From contig LT642462.1 of NCBI GenBank assembly GCA_900128585.1, forward strand, positions 1-17,110: 17,110 bases of DNA, read 5' to 3'. Positions 16,019 to 17,110 of this stretch are shown here, piece by piece. The first letter of the stretch is position 1, and each line of letters begins with the position of its first letter. Under the pieces are notes generated by a model. That model made no database searches and was not told the DNA's origin. It saw only the letters and a list, made by a program, of their open reading frames with translations. Position numbers and translations under genes: made by a program. The DNA is from Stramenopiles sp. TOSAG23-3 (Eukaryota; Sar).

Positions 16019-17110
16019 ACTATCAGGTACGTACGTCTTCCTTCGCTCTATCAACCCAACTTTTTGCTTGCCTGGAATCGTTGTATATGCAGTAATATTA
16101 TTGATAACAAAATCTTCAGTGTGAACGACGAGACGAGGCTTGTGAATATTTCTATGGTTTATGTAGCCCTTGGATCGACTTGGAGTAGTTGAAGTACATA
16201 CAAACGTGCCAGGGCATGGTGGTGGAGATACAAACAATCATCGTGGAACAACAAACAACAACAAGCAGCAGCAAGCGGCGACACAAAAAAAAATCATCAT
16301 GGTGAATATGATGATTCACACAAAAGGAGACACAGGGGGGGAGGGAAGATACGAACGCCAATGACATCGACGTAACATAATGTGAGGTGATGACGACATT
16401 GTGCTCTTTCTTTTCCTTCCTCCTCCCAGCACACCATTTCATATATATAGAGTTACATCAGGGTTATTACAATTATTACTTTTTAAAGCTAAATAATATT
16501 TAATTAGATTAATTAGATGTTTTTTATCATATATTAATGGTTAAATAGTCTAAATATGTTAATTATAAAATAATATTTTTTAATCGTTTTATGACTATAA
16601 AAGTGCATTTTACACATTAAAATGATTATATATCATAATTATATTAATTTTTAACATTTATTTGTATAAAAAGGTAAAACAGTATTTCGTTCCCAAAAAA
16701 GAATTTTAAATGAATATATTGGCTATTATAACTATAATTTAGTGGTAAAATATGTAATAATAGTCAAAAATAGTTATTTATGATAAAACCTAATTGTAAC
16801 ATTATTTATGAGATGCTGTGGTTTTGCTTGCTGGTTATCTTCTTATCTATCGATAGGATGAAACGAATTTGTTATTTTTAGCTTTTTCAGCAGCAAGCTG
16901 AAATGAATGTACGGCTTCCCCCGACTCCCTTCGCTGTGTTGTTGTACTATTGTTTATATAATCCATTTCTTCGTTTAAAATTACTCCACTCGCAGAAACA
17001 ACTAACTCACTCAGCAGCGAATAAAAGATAGTTTGGTGGTATTTAGTTGGTTGTGTACTCTGCGGCACACTCACCGCCTTTCTCTCTATAAAAAAATAAT
17101 ATATTATCTT
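16019..17110. other. Right-end spacer: dehydrogenase promoter/leader and AT-rich DNA
   Basis: 16019-16237 is the open leader of the dehydrogenase. 16245-16290 is CAA/CAGCAG-rich on the plus strand. 16440-16850 is extremely AT-rich with no coding frame. At 16847-17110 a minus-strand frame stays open to the edge (88 codons) but has no early ATG. It contains acceptor-like TTTTTTTATAG and donor-like GTGAGT in minus-strand sense near 17060-17100, so it could be a terminal exon of a gene beyond the edge. I see nothing that identifies it. Confidence 0.4.

Noticed and set aside
16019-16237. N-terminal extension of the dehydrogenase
   Set aside because: The upstream frame starts at TTG and has no ATG. 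The ATG at 16018 puts the membrane anchor near the N-terminus, as in the family.
16847-17110. Partial gene on the minus strand at the right edge
   Set aside because: Open for 88 codons, but AT-rich, with no recognisable domain and no early ATG. It cannot be supported without the next sequence.

Overview
This is nuclear DNA from a unicellular, intron-poor eukaryote, probably a protist or alga. I cannot place it more precisely. The evidence is the gene content: a CLPTM1 family ER protein, an Atg22-type vacuolar transporter, a MOB protein, a myristoylated AGC kinase, an organelle-targeted uracil phosphoribosyltransferase and a membrane-anchored short-chain dehydrogenase. Each is a single uninterrupted reading frame on its own promoter and on mixed strands. 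Between the genes lie 0.3 to 1.9 kb of AT-rich sequence with many simple repeats. I see no bacterial operons, tRNA, rRNA, CRISPR array or recognisable transposase.

Layout, left to right: a small basic/acidic, probably chromatin-associated protein (784-239, minus); CLPTM1 (3296-1482, minus); divergent from it, a very large Atg22-like membrane protein (4318-8580, plus); a MOB protein (9300-9977, plus); convergent with it, a myristoylation-signal AGC kinase (11922-10714, minus); a 1.9 kb microsatellite-rich divergent spacer; uracil phosphoribosyltransferase (13786-14715, plus); convergent with it, a membrane-anchored short-chain dehydrogenase (16018-14999, minus); then about 1.1 kb of mostly AT-rich sequence with no convincing gene. 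Where an open frame extends upstream of the chosen start, it contains no earlier ATG. I therefore used the first ATG for the small basic/acidic protein, the Atg22-like protein, the kinase and the dehydrogenase.

The standout is the 1,420-residue Atg22-like protein. An MFS/Atg22 membrane core is split after its first membrane helix by a loop of about 550 residues with about 38 N-glycosylation sequons. The last helix is followed by a cytosolic tail carrying an HMG box and an IQ calmodulin-binding motif. A transporter with a LAMP-like glycan shield, a DNA-binding-type domain and a calmodulin site is, as far as I know, not a described architecture. The second point of interest is the MOB protein: three of the four zinc ligands of the family are replaced. 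The third is a uracil phosphoribosyltransferase whose N-terminus looks like a bipartite mitochondrial sorting signal.

The genes do not form one obvious pathway. Several concern endomembranes and cell signalling: ER scramblase/trafficking (CLPTM1), vacuole export (Atg22-like), MOB and AGC kinase signalling, and membrane-bound lipid or steroid reduction (dehydrogenase). MOB next to an AGC kinase invites a Hippo/NDR reading, but the kinase lacks the NDR hallmarks, so I do not make that link.
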